Source: Pseudomonas flexibilis
GTDB lineage: Bacteria; Pseudomonadota; Gammaproteobacteria; Pseudomonadales; Pseudomonadaceae
NCBI RefSeq assembly: GCF_000802425.1
Contig: NZ_JRUD01000019.1
Coordinates: 1 to 64,000 of the forward strand
Direction: 5' to 3'
DNA: 64,000 bases
Below are positions 14,085 through 23,346 of the stretch, piece by piece. A program made the translations under genes and the position numbers. Each line of letters opens with the position of its first letter. The stretch's first letter is position 1. Below the pieces are notes generated by a model. It searched no databases. It was given only the letters and a program-made list of their open reading frames with translations, and was not told the origin of the DNA.

Positions 14085-15940
14085 ATGCTTCGACGCTTGC
14101 TTCCCCTTTTGCTGAGCGGCGCTTGTAGCTTGTCGCAGGCTGCCCCGCACATCACACCCGACCGTTTGCAGATCCTGGCCAATGAACCGTTCTGGTTGTC
14201 CCTGGGGCACTACGAGCGCGGCACGCTGGGCGGCTGGCGCAGCTATGTCGACGATGATGAATATTTCCTTGCCGAGCATGGGGAGAAGGACCCGCTCGCC
14301 GAGCTGAGAGCGACTATCCCGGCCTTGTACCGCGACCCCGCGCTCGGTGACCGCCATCCGCAATGTCTCTATCCGGCCCGCACGCGCTGGCTGCGCGACC
14401 AGCTGTCACTGAACGATCTGCCGAAGGTGAATTGTGCGGAGTTCGACACCTGGTACAACGACATCGCGCCGCACAGCACCGTGCTGGTGTTCCCGGCGGC
14501 CTACCTGAACAGCCCTTCGTCGATGTTCGGCCATACCTTGCTGCGCATCGACCCCGTGGATATCGACCGCGAGGGCAGCCCACTGCTGAGTTCTGCAATC
14601 AACTTCGGCGCCTAATCGAGGGCATGGACAACAGCATCCTGTATGCCTGGAAGGGGCTGATGGGCGGGTATCCCGGATTGTTCTCGCTGATGCCTTACCG
14701 CGAGAAAATCAGTGAATACAGCCGCCTGGAGAACCGCGACCTGTGGGAGTACCGCCTGAGTCTTACCGCGGAGGAAACCGGGCGCATGCTGGAGCATGTG
14801 TGGGAGCTGCGGCAGATCCAGTTCGATTACTTCTTCTTCGACGAAAACTGCTCCTACCGGTTGCTCGAGCTGCTGGAAATCGCCCGGCCGGGGCTTGAGC
14901 TGACCGATCAATTTCCCCTGACCGCAATCCCTGCCGATACCGTGCGGGCGGTGAAGGACGCCGGGCTGATCGAGCGCATCGATTACCGACCTTCCCGTGA
15001 GCATGAGCTGCTGGCGCGTGTCGCGCCGTTGGATAGCCACGAGCAGGGCTGGGTACAACGTCTGGCCGAAGATGACACCGTGCTGCAGGATGGCGAATAT
15101 CTGGCCCTGCCGGCCGAACGCCGCGCGCTGATTCAGGACGGTGCCTACCGCCTGCTGCGCTACCAGAAGAGCGGCGCCGAGCGTGATGCTGCCACCGCTG
15201 ACCGCAGTTATCGCCTGTTACAGGCGATCAACCGCAACCCGCCGCCGCGCCTGGACGTCCAGCGGCCGCTGTTGCCCGAAGACGGCCATCGGTCGCGCGC
15301 CTTGCTGTTGGGTGTCGGCAATCGCGGTGATCGCGCCTTCGCCGAATACGGCCTGCGCATGGCGTATCACGACCTGCTCGACAACCTTGACGGTTTTCCG
15401 CTCGGGGCGCAGATCGAGCTGGGAGAGTTGAGGGTGCGCCAGTACGAAGGCAATCACTGGCAGGTTCAGCAATTTGATCTCATCAGTATCCGTTCGCTCA
15501 CGCCGCGTACCCGCCTGCTCAAGCCTTGGTCCTGGCAAGTTGCAACCGGCGCTGAGCGGGTGCTCGGGATAGATGGAAAAGAACGCCTGGCAGGCTATTT
15601 CAACGGAGGGGGCGGTTTCTCCTGGAGCCTTGGCGAAGGACTGCTCGGATTCGCCATGGGAACCGTACGCCTTGAGCACAATCGTGACTTCGCCGCCGCG
15701 CTCAGTCCGGCAGCCGGTTTCGATACCGGTCTGCTCTGGCGCAATGCAGCTGGCAATTTGCTGCTCGAGGCCCAGGGCGACTATTTCCATAACGGTGAGG
15801 TGCGCCGGCGCCTCAGCCTCAGCCAGCAACTGGAGTTGAGTGAGAATCTCGGCATCCGAATGAGTGCGCAACGCGAATTCAGCCAATGGTCCTCGCCGGA
15901 AACGGAAGTGCAGCTGCAACTGCGCTGGTATTTCTACTAG
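14085..15940 (+). pseudogene. DUF4105 (Lnb N-terminal-like) exported protein, frameshifted
   Basis: The first frame (14085-14615) encodes a signal peptide (MLRRLLPLLLSGACSLSQA) and the N-terminal third of a DUF4105 protein, including SPSSMFGHTLLRID and the end SAINFGA before a TAA. The next frame continues at once with IEGMDNSILYAWKGLMGGYPGLFS and runs to 15940, including DYFFFDENCSYRLLELLEIA. Inserting one base after the GCC at 14611-14613 restores a single protein of about 618 aa. The break is a mutation or a sequencing error. The family has a cysteine-peptidase-like periplasmic domain; function is unproven. Confidence 0.8.
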
Positions 15941-16022
15941 GCAGAGGCGGCGCTCGGGTCAGTAACCGCGGGACAAACGCGACTGGCGCAGGCCGCTTCG
16001 TGCCAGCCAGAGCGTTGTCCGC

Positions 16023-17072
16023 CTACTCGATCCTCCCGCCTTTTTCGATCCACAACCCCAGCAGATCCCGCTCGGCCTGGCTCATCTGGGTGAGGTTGGC
16101 CAGCGGCATGTTCTGGCTGGCCACGGCCTGTTCATGGATGGCGCGCTTCCAAGTGAGGATCTGCTCTGGCGTGTCGAAGGTCGGCACCAGCGGAGTGGCC
16201 TGGAAGACCGGGTTGCTGGGTGTGCGGGAATGACACTCCAGGCAGCGGTCCTGGATGATGCGTTGCACCAGGGCGAATTCCCGGTGGGTGTCCAGTGGCT
16301 CGGGCGTCGGGATGGCGTGCTTGAAGGCCGCCGCGAACGACGGTGCTGCCGGTCTGGCGCGGGCTTCGCGTTGCAGGCCGTCCGGCATGGCGACATACAG
16401 CGCCAGCACGCCGAGGGCGCTGGACAGCGCCCATTTCGGCGTCAGCGCCTGCTCCAGTCCGTACCAGATCAGCACCAGCAGGCCGCCGATCAGCAGCAGC
16501 AACTGCCAGGCGTAGGGATTGGCCATCAAGTCCGGCGCGTGGGCGCAGAGCAGGGTGAACAGCAGGGGCAGGGTCAGGTAGCGATTGTGCCGCCTGCGCA
16601 GGGTCGCGCGCGCGGCGCAGGGCTGGGTTGCCCGGCTCGCGCCGTGCAGGTTGCTGGCCATTAGGGTCACCAGCAGCGCGCCGCTGTGCAGGTAGGCGCC
16701 GCTGGCGCCGAACAGCTGGTGGTAGCCCCACACGGCGTAGCCGAGCAGGCCGTAGAGCACGAACGCCAGCAACAGCGGGCGGCGCTGCAGGGCATCGCAT
16801 AAAGCGCGGTAACCGAACCAGGCGGTGGCCAGCGTACCGACCGTGACCAACACCGCTGCTTCGGGGCGCAGTACCGTGTCGCCGAGGGATACCGGCGCCG
16901 GCAGCAGGCACCAGGCCGCAACCGCCAGCAGTGCGGCCTGATGGCGCATCGTCAGGCGTGGGGCGGCGCAGGGATCAAGGGGGAAGGTGCGCGCCAGCAC
17001 GTATAGCGAAGCCAGCCAGAGCGCGGCGGCCAGTAAGGCCAGCCAGCCGAGGGTGAGGGCCAGGGCATCCAT
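16023..17072 (-). CDS. PuuD-like membrane protein with C-terminal cytochrome c domain
   Basis: The 349-aa protein has about seven to eight hydrophobic helices (residues 4-25, 44-60, 72-90, 98-118, 126-144, 166-178, 188-208 and 213-229). A periplasmic mono-heme domain follows with CLECH (277-281) and the axial Met322 (QNMPLANLTQM). This C-terminal pattern matches urate hydroxylase PuuD. The membrane part is shorter than PuuD (roughly 400 aa) and has no other urate genes around it, so urate oxidation is not assured. The gene stands alone between convergent and co-directional neighbours. Confidence 0.7.
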   Translation of the reverse strand: MDALALTLGWLALLAAALWLASLYVLARTFPLDPCAAPRLTMRHQAALLAVAAWCLLPAPVSLGDTVLRPEAAVLVTVGTLATAWFGYRALCDALQRRPLLLAFVLYGLLGYAVWGYHQLFGASGAYLHSGALLVTLMASNLHGASRATQPCAARATLRRRHNRYLTLPLLFTLLCAHAPDLMANPYAWQLLLLIGGLLVLIWYGLEQALTPKWALSSALGVLALYVAMPDGLQREARARPAAPSFAAAFKHAIPTPEPLDTHREFALVQRIIQDRCLECHSRTPSNPVFQATPLVPTFDTPEQILTWKRAIHEQAVASQNMPLANLTQMSQAERDLLGLWIEKGGRIE

Positions 17073-17144
17073 GCGATGGGTCTCCGTGTAACGGCAGCTT
17101 CTCCGTCTGCCGTTCTTTCAGAGACAGGCCATCGCCCGACTGGT

Positions 17145-17993
17145 TCAGGGCGTTGGCACCTGCTGTTCCAGCCACTTCACCAGTTGCTCGCGCCAGTGCC
17201 GGGTGTAGAGCATTTCGCCGTGGCGGCGCTGCGGATCCAGCCACAGCCAGACTGGCGGGGCGGCGGTGTGGTAGAGGCGCTCGCCGTGGCTGCAGGGCAC
17301 GGTAAGGTCGGCGCAGCCGTGCAGGATCAGCAGCGGCATGGGTGGGCGCTGATGCAGGTAGCGGTCGGGGCTGAAATCGTCGCGGATGGTCCAGGCCAGC
17401 GGGTAGCGCAGCGGAGAGGTCAGCCAGACATCGCCGAGCTTTTCCCGGGCGATCAGCCGATAGCCGGAGAACGCGCTGTCCAGCACCAGGGCCTGCACGT
17501 CGCCGGGCTGGCTGTGGGCGACCACGGTGGCTGCGGTGGCGCCGCCCAGGCTCTGGCCGTAGACCACCAGCGGCAGCTGCTCTTGTCGTGCCCGGGCCAC
17601 CGCCCAGGCGAGACCGGCGCGGGCATCCTGGTTGACGCCGTGGATATCCGGAGTGCCTTCGGAAAGGCCAAAGCCCCGGTAATCAATGAGAAACAGGTCC
17701 CAGCCATGGCGGTTCAGCCAGCTCATCGCCACGTAATGGGTGCTGATGTTCTCGGCGTTGCCGTGCAGGAAGTAGATCAGCCCGCGACGGGGCTGGCTCC
17801 GGGCCGGCAGGTACCAGCCGTGCAGGCGGGTGCCGTCGGCGGATTGGAAATGCACGTCCTCGTAGGGCACACCGGCCTGCGCGGGGGTGCCGCGCAGGCC
17901 GGGCTCGGGAAAGTAGAACAGGTGGCCACAGCCGGCGCAGAGGGCCAGCAACAGGCCGAGCAGGGCGTGGCGGATCAGAAGTGAGGCAGCCAT
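17145..17993 (-). CDS. Lipoprotein alpha/beta hydrolase (BEM46/ABHD13-like)
   Basis: The 282-aa protein has a lipoprotein signal (LLGLLLALCAGC, Cys22) and an alpha/beta hydrolase fold with GLIYFLHGNAENIS, the DYRGFGLSEG strand, the nucleophile elbow VVYGQSLGGATA and a late His in QRRHGEML. HGNAEN and DYRGYGxSxG motifs mark the BEM46-like group. It should be anchored at the outer or inner membrane facing the periplasm. Substrate is unknown. Confidence 0.82.
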   Translation of the reverse strand: MAASLLIRHALLGLLLALCAGCGHLFYFPEPGLRGTPAQAGVPYEDVHFQSADGTRLHGWYLPARSQPRRGLIYFLHGNAENISTHYVAMSWLNRHGWDLFLIDYRGFGLSEGTPDIHGVNQDARAGLAWAVARARQEQLPLVVYGQSLGGATAATVVAHSQPGDVQALVLDSAFSGYRLIAREKLGDVWLTSPLRYPLAWTIRDDFSPDRYLHQRPPMPLLILHGCADLTVPCSHGERLYHTAAPPVWLWLDPQRRHGEMLYTRHWREQLVKWLEQQVPTP

Positions 17994-18109
17994 GTCAGTC
18001 CGTTTCGCTGCGTGTGTCGTCGCGTTTTTCCCGGTGCGTGTTCAGGTGCAGCGGCTGAATTGGCGCGCGGAGCACGTCGGCTCCGGAACCCATTGGCGTA
18101 AATCACAGG

Positions 18110-18138
18110 CCCAAGGGCTCTAGCAAGAGCTCCTTGGG
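18110..18138. other. Hairpin downstream of folE
   Basis: CCCAAGGGCTC (18110-18120), TAGCAA, GAGCTCCTTGGG (18127-18138) forms a strong stem with one bulge. It lies between folE and the hydrolase start. It lacks a clear T-run on either side, so it may be an mRNA 3'-stabilising hairpin rather than a terminator. Confidence 0.35.
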
Positions 18139-18187
18139 AAGCTGCGAGTCCTGTCGCGAAGCAACTTCCGCGACGTTTGCGGCGACC

Positions 18188-18733
18188 TCAGCGGATCAGG
18201 CTGAGAAATTCGCTGCGCGTGGCGGCATTGCTGCGGAACTGGCCGAGCATCACCGAGGTGACCATGGAGGAGTTCTGCTTCTCAACGCCGCGCATCATCA
18301 TGCACATGTGCTGGGCCTCGATGACCACCGCTACGCCAGCGGCGTCGGTGACCTGCTCGATGGCCTCGGCGATCTGCCGGGTAAGGTTCTCCTGGATCTG
18401 CAGGCGGCGGGCGTACATGTCGACGATGCGCGCGACCTTGGACAGGCCCAGCACCTTGCCGTTGGGCATGTAGGCCACGTGGGCCTTGCCGATGAAGGGC
18501 AGGATGTGGTGTTCGCACAGCGAGTACAGCTCGATGTTTTTCACCAGCACCATTTCGCTGTTGTCGGAGCTGAACAGCGCACCGTTGGTGACGTCTTCCA
18601 GCGTCTGCTCGTAACCGCGGCAGAGGAACTGCATGGCCTTGGCGGCGCGCTTGGGCGTATCGCGAAGGCCTTCGCGGGCGACATCCTCGCCGAGTTGTTC
18701 GAGGATCGAGCTGTAGTGTTGTTCCAGTGACAT
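18188..18733 (-). CDS. folE: GTP cyclohydrolase I
   Basis: FolE converts GTP to dihydroneopterin triphosphate, the precursor of folate and of queuosine. The 181-aa protein carries [20 protein letters not shown] (zinc ligands Cys73 and His76), [23 protein letters not shown] and the third zinc ligand Cys144 ([10 protein letters not shown]). Start ATG 18733 gives the normal family length. Its product feeds QueD, encoded about 10 kb away in this window. Confidence 0.95.
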   Translation of the reverse strand: MSLEQHYSSILEQLGEDVAREGLRDTPKRAAKAMQFLCRGYEQTLEDVTNGALFSSDNSEMVLVKNIELYSLCEHHILPFIGKAHVAYMPNGKVLGLSKVARIVDMYARRLQIQENLTRQIAEAIEQVTDAAGVAVVIEAQHMCMMMRGVEKQNSSMVTSVMLGQFRSNAATRSEFLSLIR

Positions 18734-18873
18734 TGGTTTACCTGTCGGGCATGGAAATGAGCACGAGGCGCGCAGGGTAGGGACGCAAGCGTCCGGCTGC
18801 AAGCCTCACGATACCCGCGCGTGGCGTGGGTCGTCGTTTCTGCATGAGGAATTATCGCTTGCCGTGCGGCGCT

Positions 18874-19434
18874 TCATTCGTCCCGGCCGTCCAGCATGGT
18901 GCGCTTGAGCAGCACGTAGAGGGCGCCGGTGCCGCCGTGGCGCGGCAGGCAGGAGGTGAAGCCGAGCACCTGCGGATGCTGGCGCAGCCAGGTGTTGACG
19001 TGGCTCTTGATCAGCGGGCGCTTGCCGTCCAGGCGCGCGGCCTTGCCATGGGTGACGCGCACGCAGCGCACTTCCAGCTTCGCGGCCTCGGCGAGGAACT
19101 CCCAGAGCGTCTCGCGGGCCTTTTCCACGGTCATGCCGTGCAGGTCGAGGCTGCCCTCGAAGGCGATCTGGCCGGCCTTGAGCTTGCGCATCTGGCCATC
19201 CTGCACCCCGTCGCGGGCCCAGTGCAGTTCGTCCTCGGCACCCACGTCGATGACGAACTGGTCGGACAGGCCATCGACTCGGAGCGTGTCACTGCGCTGG
19301 GTGGCGTTCTGTCGACGGTTGGCCAGTTGCTGGCGATCGGCGCGTGGCTTGCCGGTGTCGGCGCGATCGTCCTGGATGCGGCGAACGCCACGCACGGCCT
19401 GGCTGAAGAGGGAAAAATCGTCGTCTTGGTTCAT
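18874..19434 (-). CDS. Smr-domain protein
   Basis: The 186-aa protein ends in an Smr domain (residues about 90-175): GSLDLHGMTVEKARETLWEFL, RVTHGKAA and the TGALYVLL strand. LDLHG and the HGxG-like turn (RHGGTGA) are hallmarks. Stand-alone Smr proteins are nucleases or ribosome-collision factors in some bacteria. The N-terminal 80 residues are charged and probably flexible. AGGAGG precedes ATG 19434. Confidence 0.9.
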   Translation of the reverse strand: MNQDDDFSLFSQAVRGVRRIQDDRADTGKPRADRQQLANRRQNATQRSDTLRVDGLSDQFVIDVGAEDELHWARDGVQDGQMRKLKAGQIAFEGSLDLHGMTVEKARETLWEFLAEAAKLEVRCVRVTHGKAARLDGKRPLIKSHVNTWLRQHPQVLGFTSCLPRHGGTGALYVLLKRTMLDGRDE

Positions 19435-19468
19435 GCGACCTCCTGAGGGCCGCTAGTTTACTCCCGAT

Positions 19469-19777
19469 TCAGTCGCGCTTTTTCATCAGGTGCGGCGACA
19501 GGCCGAGATCCTCGCGGATGCGCAACCGCTGGCGGCAGTGGCGCCAGATGAAGATACCCAGGATCAGCAGGGCGATGCCCAGCAGGAGCAGCGTCCAGGC
19601 ATTGGCGGGGCTGTCGTTCAGTTCGCCGAGGGCAGGCGGGCGGCCCAGCAGGGTGGCGGTGCCGGCCATGACCAGCAGAACGCCCAGGGTGGCGCCGAGC
19701 GCGCCGGCCAGGCCGCCCAGGCGCCAACTCCAGCGGCGTGGCGCCGGGCGGGTCGAGAAATTGTCGGAGAACTTCAT
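19469..19777 (-). CDS. Two-helix inner-membrane protein, unknown function
   Basis: The 102-aa protein has two long hydrophobic segments (residues about 22-44 and 62-79) flanked by basic regions (RPAPRRWSWR and RHCRQRLRIRED). It begins at ATG 19777; an ATG five codons earlier lacks support. It sits between Smr and an isochorismatase-fold gene on the same strand. Family not recognised. Confidence 0.65.
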   Translation of the reverse strand: MKFSDNFSTRPAPRRWSWRLGGLAGALGATLGVLLVMAGTATLLGRPPALGELNDSPANAWTLLLLGIALLILGIFIWRHCRQRLRIREDLGLSPHLMKKRD

Positions 19778-19852
19778 GCCGTTGCACCTCACGAGCCAGC
19801 CGGTGTGAGACCTGGGCCGGCTGCGCGGGTTCGCTGGCGGGCGACGGGAGGC

Positions 19853-20446
19853 TCAGAGCACGTCGCGGGCGTGGGGCACCACCACCGCAAAGTTGTCGGC
19901 CAGGGCGGCCATTTCCATGCGGTGCAGGTCGGCGGCAGCCAGGGTGCCTTCGCCCAGCGGGATGTCGCGGGTGGCGATGGCCGCATCCACCAGGGTGCAG
20001 CGGTAGCCGTAGTCCTTGGCGGCACGCACGGTGCTGCTGATGCTCGAATGGGTCATGAAGCCGCAGACGATCAAGTCCAGATGTCCGTGAGCCATCAACC
20101 GGTCATTCAGGTCGGTGCCGGCGAAAGCGTTCGGCAGGCGCTTCTCCACCACGGTTTCGCCCGGTTGCGGCGCCAGTTCCGGCAGGAAGTGACCCCGCTT
20201 GCCTTGCGGGTCGAGCAGGCCGCCGGGAATGCCCAGGTGGCGCACGTAGATGATGGGGCGGCCCTGGCTGCGCGCGGCGGCGATCAGCTCGGCGATCTGC
20301 GCCATGGCGGGCTCCAGGCCCGGCAGGGCCAGCGTGCCCATGCGGTATTCCTGCTGCGGGTCGATGATCAGCAGGGTGGCATTGCCCAGCGTGGCCGGCG
20401 CATAGGCGCGACCGTACAGTTGGAGCATGGAAAGCGGCTGGGTCAT
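19853..20446 (-). CDS. Isochorismatase-fold protein lacking the usual nucleophile Cys
   Basis: The 197-aa protein has the family Asp in LLIIDPQQEY and Lys in VVEKRLPNAF. Where the catalytic Cys is expected the sequence reads GFMTHSSISSTVRAA, so Ser replaces Cys (compare VTEVCVAFPA of the YcaC-like protein at 9316-9936). A Ser nucleophile or loss of hydrolysis is possible. Similar THSS variants may form a natural subgroup. It is transcribed toward the two-helix membrane gene and divergent from prmB. Confidence 0.85.
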   Translation of the reverse strand: MTQPLSMLQLYGRAYAPATLGNATLLIIDPQQEYRMGTLALPGLEPAMAQIAELIAAARSQGRPIIYVRHLGIPGGLLDPQGKRGHFLPELAPQPGETVVEKRLPNAFAGTDLNDRLMAHGHLDLIVCGFMTHSSISSTVRAAKDYGYRCTLVDAAIATRDIPLGEGTLAAADLHRMEMAALADNFAVVVPHARDVL

Positions 20447-20613
20447 GGGTATCTCCTGAAACGCGAGGACGGCATTGTGGCCTCAGTGGTAACACTTGTG
20501 AATCGGCTTGCGACGTTTTTCCAGCATCAAAATGATGGCACTTGGTCCCATTGCGCGGGACGGACGGTCTTGCTTGGGATAAAATGCCGCGCATTTGCCC
20601 AGGAGAGTTCATT

Positions 20614-21531
20614 GTGTCCGTTCTGCCCACCCGCCTTCGTACCTTGCGCGATTACATTCGCTGGGCGGTCAGCCGTTTCCAGGCTGAGGAAATCTACTTC
20701 GGGCATGGAGCCGACAACGCCTGGGACGAGGCCCGCCTGCTGGTGCTGGGTGCCCTGCACCTGCCGTACGAAATGACCGACGCCTACCTGGACTGCCGCC
20801 TGGAAGACCACGAGTGCGACCTGCTCGGCAGCCTGATCGAGCGCCGCGTGGTCGACCGCGTACCGACTGCCTACCTGCTCGGCGAGGCCTGGTTCTGCGG
20901 GCTGCCGTTCAAGGTGGACGAACGCGTGCTGGTACCGCGCTCGCCGATCGCCGAGCTGATCAGTCAGCGTTTCGCGCCCTGGCTGTCGGCCGAGCCGGCG
21001 CGCATCCTCGACCTGTGCACCGGCTCGGGTTGCATCGGCATCGCCTGCGCCTACGCCTTCCCGGAAGCGGAAGTGGTGCTCGGCGACCTGTCCTTCGATG
21101 CGTTGGAAGTGGCCAACTGCAACATCGAGAAGCATGGACTGGAGGATCGCGTCTACACCGTACAGGGCGACGGCTTCGATGGCCTGCCCGGCCAGCGCTT
21201 CGACCTGATCGTCTCCAACCCGCCCTACGTGGACGCCGAGGACTTCGCCGACATGCCGGACGAGTACCACCACGAGCCGGCCCTGGGCCTGGCCTGTGGC
21301 GATGACGGCCTGGACCTGGTGCGGCGCATGCTCGCCGAAGCCGCCGACCACCTCACCGAGCAGGGCATCCTGGTGGTGGAAGTGGGCAACAGTCAGGTGC
21401 ATGTGCAGGCCCTGTACCCGGAAGTGGACTTCACCTGGCTGGAGTTCGAGCACGGCGGCCACGGCGTGTTCCTGCTGGCGGCGAAGCAATGCCGGGAGCA
21501 CCAGGCACTGTTCCGCAGCCGTCTTTCCTGA
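20614..21531 (+). CDS. prmB: Ribosomal protein L3 N5-glutamine methyltransferase
   Basis: PrmB methylates a glutamine of ribosomal protein L3. The 305-aa protein has the SAM motif [13 protein letters not shown] (residues 132-144) and the N-glutamine methyltransferase signature [10 protein letters not shown] (201-210), plus the PrmB-type N-terminal helix domain. The GTG at 20614 is chosen because AGGAG sits 8 bases upstream; an ATG at 20581 would lie on the wrong side of that ribosome site. It ends one base before a convergent gene. Confidence 0.93.
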   Translation: MSVLPTRLRTLRDYIRWAVSRFQAEEIYFGHGADNAWDEARLLVLGALHLPYEMTDAYLDCRLEDHECDLLGSLIERRVVDRVPTAYLLGEAWFCGLPFKVDERVLVPRSPIAELISQRFAPWLSAEPARILDLCTGSGCIGIACAYAFPEAEVVLGDLSFDALEVANCNIEKHGLEDRVYTVQGDGFDGLPGQRFDLIVSNPPYVDAEDFADMPDEYHHEPALGLACGDDGLDLVRRMLAEAADHLTEQGILVVEVGNSQVHVQALYPEVDFTWLEFEHGGHGVFLLAAKQCREHQALFRSRLS

Positions 21532-23259
21532 TCAACCGGTCACCCGGCGCCACAGGGCGCGGCCGATCACCCGCACCTTGTCCCGGGGCGTGAAGCGCTT
21601 GAGGGTGGCCTTGACCACCCCCTGGGTGAAGCGAGTGCGCTTGGAGTAATCGACGCGCACATCCACCAGCACCGGGCGGTTCTGCGCGGCGAGTTGCAGC
21701 GCCTGGCGGATGCCCTCTGCGCAGCCGTCGTTGCCGTCGATGGCCACGAAGGCGGCGCCGGTCGCCTCGGCCAGGGCTTTGACATTGAGCGGCTGTAGCA
21801 CCGTGCAGGTCTTGCGGTTGTAGGGGATTTCCTGGGCCTGGGCGATCTGCGACAGCTCGCCATCGTTGAACACGAACAGCGGCACGCCCAGCCGCAGCTG
21901 GCTGGCGGTGAGCAGCTCCAGACCGGTCATGCGCAGCGCGCCGTCGCCCACCACGCCCACCACGGTCTTGTCCGGATTGGCCAGCTTGGCGCCGATGGTC
22001 GCCGGGATGCAGTAGCCCATGGCGTTGAAGTCGCTGGGCGACAGGTAGCGGCGCGGGCCATGGATCGGCATCAGCTCGGCGATCAGGAAGGTGTGGTTGC
22101 CGTCGTCGGCGACCACGATGGCCTCGTCGTCCAGCTGGCTGCGCAATTCGGCGAAGAAGCGCGCCGGGTTCACTCGACCCTGGCTGTCGTGCTTGAACCA
22201 CTCGTCACGGTAGGCCGCCTTGTCGGCGCGGATACGCTCGGCCATACCGCTGCGCGGGGCCGGCTGCAGGGTTTCCACCTCGCGCAGCAGGGCAGGGATG
22301 AGCTGCGCGGCATCGCCCTCGAGCGTGACCCGGGCAGGGAAGTTGGCGTTGAACACCTCCGGATTGATGTCCGCGTGAATCAGGCAGTCCGGCACCGGCA
22401 TGCTGTAGCTGCCGGTGGGGATTTCCGAAAAGCGCGTACCTACCGCCAGCAGGCAGTCGCAGCCGGCGAAGGCGTTGGCGGCCGCCGGCACGGCATAGTC
22501 GCCGAAGCCCATGCCCACATGCAGCGGGTGATTGCCGGGAAAGGCACTCAGGCCCTGCAGGGTGGTGCAGGCCGGCGCGTCCAGCAGCTCGGCCAGGCGC
22601 ACCAGCTCGGCCTGCGCGCCCACCGCGCCCCAGCCGAGGAACAACCCCGGACGCTTGGCGCTGACCAGCAGGCGCGCCGCCTCGCGCAGGGCCTCGGCGT
22701 TCTCCTGCGGGGCGGCGATGGCTTGCTGGAAGGCCGGCATCTCGTCCACCTCGCCGAGGAAGTTGCCGATGTTGTACGGCAGTTCGACGAATACCGGCCC
22801 AGGCTCGCCGCCGGTGGCGATGCGGTAGGCCTCGTACAGGGTGGGAATCACCTCGGCATGGCTGCCGATGCGGAAAGTGGCTTTGGTGATGGGCTTGAGC
22901 AGGGCGTGCTGGTCGATGTCGTGCAGCTGGTAGCGGTAGGGGCTGTCGCTGTGGATGCCGCCGGAAATGATCAGCATCGGGATGCCGTCCAGCCCCGCCT
23001 CGCCGATGCCGCTGGCGGCGTGGGTGACACCCGCCGCCGGCACGATCACCAGGGTGCCGATGCTGTCGCTGGTGCGGCTCACCGCATCGGCCATGAACGC
23101 CGCGCCGCACTCGTGGGTGACCAGCACCGGCTGGATCTTCTCCGAGGCGTTCAGCTCGTCATACAGCTCGGTGTTGTGCACGCCGGGTATGCCGAAGGTA
23201 AAACGCACGCCCAGCTGTTCCAGGGCAAAACGCGCCAGTGCCGCGCCGGTCTTCTTCAT
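21532..23259 (-). CDS. Thiamine-pyrophosphate-dependent enzyme (acetolactate-synthase-like)
   Basis: The 575-aa protein has the three-domain ThDP architecture. The N-terminal pyrimidine-binding part carries the activating Glu in VTHECGAAFMADA, a central FAD/nucleotide-like domain follows, and the C-terminal part has VGDGALRMTGLEL with a metal-binding ND (FNDGELSQI). It resembles acetolactate synthases and 2-oxoacid decarboxylases such as AruI, but no specific substrate can be assigned. Start 23259 has AGGAG upstream. It lies 87 bp behind a flavoprotein gene in a probable operon. Confidence 0.88.
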   Translation of the reverse strand: MKKTGAALARFALEQLGVRFTFGIPGVHNTELYDELNASEKIQPVLVTHECGAAFMADAVSRTSDSIGTLVIVPAAGVTHAASGIGEAGLDGIPMLIISGGIHSDSPYRYQLHDIDQHALLKPITKATFRIGSHAEVIPTLYEAYRIATGGEPGPVFVELPYNIGNFLGEVDEMPAFQQAIAAPQENAEALREAARLLVSAKRPGLFLGWGAVGAQAELVRLAELLDAPACTTLQGLSAFPGNHPLHVGMGFGDYAVPAAANAFAGCDCLLAVGTRFSEIPTGSYSMPVPDCLIHADINPEVFNANFPARVTLEGDAAQLIPALLREVETLQPAPRSGMAERIRADKAAYRDEWFKHDSQGRVNPARFFAELRSQLDDEAIVVADDGNHTFLIAELMPIHGPRRYLSPSDFNAMGYCIPATIGAKLANPDKTVVGVVGDGALRMTGLELLTASQLRLGVPLFVFNDGELSQIAQAQEIPYNRKTCTVLQPLNVKALAEATGAAFVAIDGNDGCAEGIRQALQLAAQNRPVLVDVRVDYSKRTRFTQGVVKATLKRFTPRDKVRVIGRALWRRVTG

Positions 23260-23346
23260 GTCCTGCTCCTTGTGAATGTTGTTGTGTGGCAAGGCCTGAA
23301 CCGAAATCTATGGGGAAGGCTCGCGAACAAGTTTGCTCCTGCAGAA

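Noticed and set aside
18110-18138. folE terminator
   Set aside because: The hairpin is strong but lacks a T-run on the folE side, so it is listed only as a hairpin.
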